Assembly (NCBI GenBank): GCA_003487805.1
Contig: DNNE01000101.1
Coordinates: forward strand, 1 to 7,557
Reading direction: 5' to 3'
From: Blastocatellia bacterium
GTDB taxonomy: Bacteria; Acidobacteriota; Blastocatellia; Pyrinomonadales; Pyrinomonadaceae
Length of the DNA stretch: 7,557 bases
The translations under genes were made by a program, and so were the position numbers. The notes below the pieces were generated by a model, which saw nothing but the letters and a program-made list of their open reading frames with translations, was not told where the DNA came from and ran no database searches. Shown one piece after another: positions 5,816 to 7,557 of this stretch; the first letter of the stretch is position 1; the number at the start of each line of letters is the position of its first letter.

Positions 5816-7375
5816 ATGAAATTAATCCTCTGCCTGATCGCTTTCGCATCGCTGACGTGGCCTGCTTGTCCCGCTGAGGCCTCATCTTCATGTGCCTACT
5901 CATCTCTTTGGGGTGTCTCAGGAGAGAAATGGGACCCGGCCGGCCGACTGCCTGATTTTTCCTATGCCGGCTATCACGCCGGCGAAACAAACATTCCGAA
6001 TGCACCGGCGAAGTGGGACTTCAAACGCGATTTCCACGCCAGGGGTGATGGAAGCACCGACGATTCCGGCGCTCTGTTGAATGCGATCCAGTCGATCGAT
6101 GCCGGAGTACTCTTCATTCCCGAAGGCACATACGTGATTGCGCGGCGCATCGACATCTCGAAAGGCAACTTTGTATTGCGCGGCGCCGGATCAAACAAGA
6201 CGATTCTCCTCTTTCCCAACTCTCTCACAGATCTCTTCGGCAATAAGGCAAAGGGAACCGAACAGTCTCAATGGGCATTCCGGCCGGGGCTGCTCAACAT
6301 TACTGGAAAAGATCCTATTAATGCCGAGACGCGACTGGCCGATGTGACGGCGCCGGCAAAACGCGGCGACCGGACCTTGCAACTCTCAAACAAGATCTCA
6401 GTTGCGAAGGGCGAGTGGATTCGTCTTACTGAGAGTGATCCAAAGAGCGGCAGTGCCGACGCCGGTTCGCTAGTCCATTATCTGTATGGGAATCTGATGC
6501 CATCCGGCAGCGACCTGATTGGCACTCCACACGTAGTCCGCTTTTTGACCAGAATCAAATCTGTCTCGGATAAGCAGATCGAACTTGAGAGACCACTTCC
6601 TTATGACGTGCGCCCGGAGTGGACCCCGGAACTCCATCGCTTTGCGCCCTCGGTCCAGGAGTTTGGAATCGAGCATCTATCCATTCATTTTCCCTGGACG
6701 CCGTATCCCGGTCACTTCAAAGAGAAGGGATACAACGCCATCTTTTTCCAGGACGTATCTCAGTGTTGGGTCAATGATGTTGAGGTGCAGAATGCCGATT
6801 TTGGAATCGACCTGAGTTTGACCAACTTTTGCACGGTGAGCGACGTGACGCTCACGACGAGTGCGAGCCGAGCGGTAAGCAACGAAGCTCGCGGCTGGAA
6901 CGGCCATCACGGAATCGACTCAGGTCATGGAACCGAAAACCTGATCACGAATTTCGGCGTGCAGACGAAGTTTGTGCACGACATCAGCGTCGAGTGGTAC
7001 GCGCTGCACACTGTCTTTGCGAACGGCCGCGGAGTAGATCTCAACATGGATCATCATCGAGAAGCCAACTACTCGACCCTCTTCAGCAATCTTGATTGTG
7101 GCGCGGGCACGCGACCCTTCGACAGCGGCGGCTCCGGTAATCGAGGTGCGCACTCGGGAGCATACTCAACCTTCTGGAACATTCACGCCAGCGGCTCCTT
7201 GCGTCTGCCGCCACTCGACTTTGGCCCGCTGCTAAACTTCATAGGAGTTCAATTGGCCGGGCAGAAAACCTCGGATCAAACTGCAAACCAATGGCTAATC
7301 GAGCCACAGGCAGCAGGCAGCGTCTGTCCAGTTGAACTGCAGCAGGCAATGAAGATGAGAAGGTTGAAGAAGTGA
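5816..7375 (+). CDS. Secreted pectate-lyase-3-like right-handed beta-helix protein
   Basis: From ATG 5816 the product is 519 residues. Residues 1-22 form a Sec signal peptide (MKLILCLIAFASLTW core, cleavage likely after AEA), so the protein is exported. The segment DFHARGDGSTDDSGALLNAI (72-91) is the hallmark opening of the Pectate_lyase_3 / GH28-related family (usual form GDGxTDDTxAI). IPEGTYVI (101-108) and FVLRGAGSNKTIL (119-131) are first-coil motifs of the right-handed parallel beta-helix. Later segments such as FQDVSQCWVNDVEVQNADFGI (311-331) and DVTLTTSAS (343-351) are repeating coil strands. A His/Asp/Gly-rich stretch (NGHHGIDSGHG, 362-372) and GAHSGAYSTFWNI (444-456) lie near the end; the latter reminds me of DUF4955-type C-terminal domains, unverified. 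The substrate may be a polysaccharide, but I cannot assign catalytic residues, so binding only is possible. A GTG at 5810, directly after the previous stop, is an alternative start adding two residues. The 6-bp spacing suggests co-transcription and translational coupling with the selenoprotein gene. Confidence 0.9.
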   Translation: MKLILCLIAFASLTWPACPAEASSSCAYSSLWGVSGEKWDPAGRLPDFSYAGYHAGETNIPNAPAKWDFKRDFHARGDGSTDDSGALLNAIQSIDAGVLFIPEGTYVIARRIDISKGNFVLRGAGSNKTILLFPNSLTDLFGNKAKGTEQSQWAFRPGLLNITGKDPINAETRLADVTAPAKRGDRTLQLSNKISVAKGEWIRLTESDPKSGSADAGSLVHYLYGNLMPSGSDLIGTPHVVRFLTRIKSVSDKQIELERPLPYDVRPEWTPELHRFAPSVQEFGIEHLSIHFPWTPYPGHFKEKGYNAIFFQDVSQCWVNDVEVQNADFGIDLSLTNFCTVSDVTLTTSASRAVSNEARGWNGHHGIDSGHGTENLITNFGVQTKFVHDISVEWYALHTVFANGRGVDLNMDHHREANYSTLFSNLDCGAGTRPFDSGGSGNRGAHSGAYSTFWNIHASGSLRLPPLDFGPLLNFIGVQLAGQKTSDQTANQWLIEPQAAGSVCPVELQQAMKMRRLKK

Positions 7376-7495
7376 TCGATCGTCGACGTTCATCTGATTT
7401 GCGCGGAAGTTCGGTAGTGTCTTAATGTCGCGTCGCCGCTGACAGAGTCAAGCCTGTGATGTCTCATTCACACAGTGTCCGCGGGTTTTGCTCGG

Positions 7496-7514
7496 AGCTG
7501 TTTCAACGGCTTTT
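7496..7514 (+). terminator. Possible Rho-independent terminator downstream of the beta-helix gene
   Basis: AGCTGTTTCAACGGCT (7496-7511) can fold with about six pairs, including one G-T wobble, around a tight loop. The T-run TTTT is at 7511-7514, with its first T also closing the stem. It lies about 120 bp after the TGA of the beta-helix gene. The stem is short and the T-run brief, so the call is weak; the same bases belong to the direct repeat listed next. Confidence 0.3.
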
Positions 7515-7537
7515 AAATTGGAAACCGTTTCAACGGC
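7500..7537. repeat. Direct repeat of GTTTCAACGGC, two copies, REP-like
   Basis: The 11-mer GTTTCAACGGC occurs at 7500-7510 and again at 7527-7537, 27 bp apart. Each copy sits inside a small inverted repeat: GCTGTT-TC-AACGGC (7497-7510, one G-T pair) and CCGTT-TC-AACGG (7525-7536). AT-rich DNA lies between and after the copies. Two short units with a 16-bp gap do not make a CRISPR array. The arrangement resembles dispersed intergenic palindromic (REP-type) elements, but only genome-wide copy number could show this. The rest of 7376-7557 holds nothing I can name; a TTGACG at 7548-7553 might be the -35 of a gene beyond the window. Confidence 0.5.
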
Positions 7538-7557
7538 AATAATATATTTGACGAATC

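Noticed and set aside
7455..7472. TGTGA-N8-TCACA, resembling a CRP/FNR-type operator
   Set aside because: The spacing is 8 rather than the 6 expected for CRP, and no promoter or gene start is visible next to it.
7500..7537. Start of a CRISPR array
   Set aside because: The repeated unit is only 11 bp with a 16-bp gap, far shorter than CRISPR repeats and spacers.

Overview
This window looks like chromosomal DNA from a soil-type Gram-negative bacterium of moderate GC content. Acidobacteriota, perhaps class Blastocatellia, is my best guess. It rests on the tail of a DUF4214-type protein at the left edge, a Tat-exported SDR enzyme, a giant Asp-box propeller protein and a parallel beta-helix protein. 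None of these proves the phylum, and there is no rRNA or marker gene to settle it. I see no mobile element, CRISPR array, tRNA or rRNA.

Layout: (1) 1-99, + strand, the C-terminal end of a DUF4214-like protein. (2) 135-1301, +, a Tat-signal NAD-dependent epimerase/dehydratase-like protein. (3) 1328-4672, -, convergent with the previous gene: an 1114-residue Asp-box/BNR (sialidase-fold) protein with no signal peptide, a polyproline linker and one C-terminal membrane helix. (4) 4673-5011, a divergent intergenic region with two adjacent palindromes upstream of the Asp-box gene. (5) 5012-5809, +, a membrane-anchored peroxiredoxin-like gene interrupted by one in-frame TGA. (6) 5816-7375, +, a secreted pectate-lyase-3-like beta-helix protein, tightly linked to gene 5. 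(7) 7376-7557, intergenic DNA with an 11-bp direct repeat made of small inverted repeats.

The main discovery candidate is gene 5. Ordinary gene calling would give two unrelated small ORFs (5012-5464 and one starting near 5483). Read through the TGA at 5462-5464, they form one continuous 265-residue protein whose active site becomes FYRGYW-U-PSC, with TGA exactly where redoxins of this type have the first (peroxidatic) Cys of the CxxC motif. A hairpin lies immediately downstream, at 5470-5493. Its apical loop begins 16 nt after the TGA and has G at its second position, which fits the general bacterial SECIS rules. I read this as a selenocysteine-containing peroxiredoxin-like protein held in the inner membrane by three helices, with its redox domain in the periplasm. 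The selA/selB/selC/selD machinery would have to be elsewhere in the genome.

Genes 5 and 6 are 6 bp apart (0 bp if a GTG start is used) and probably share a transcript. Whether the redox enzyme serves the exported beta-helix protein is not shown by the sequence. Genes 1 and 2 are 35 bp apart and could also be co-transcribed.
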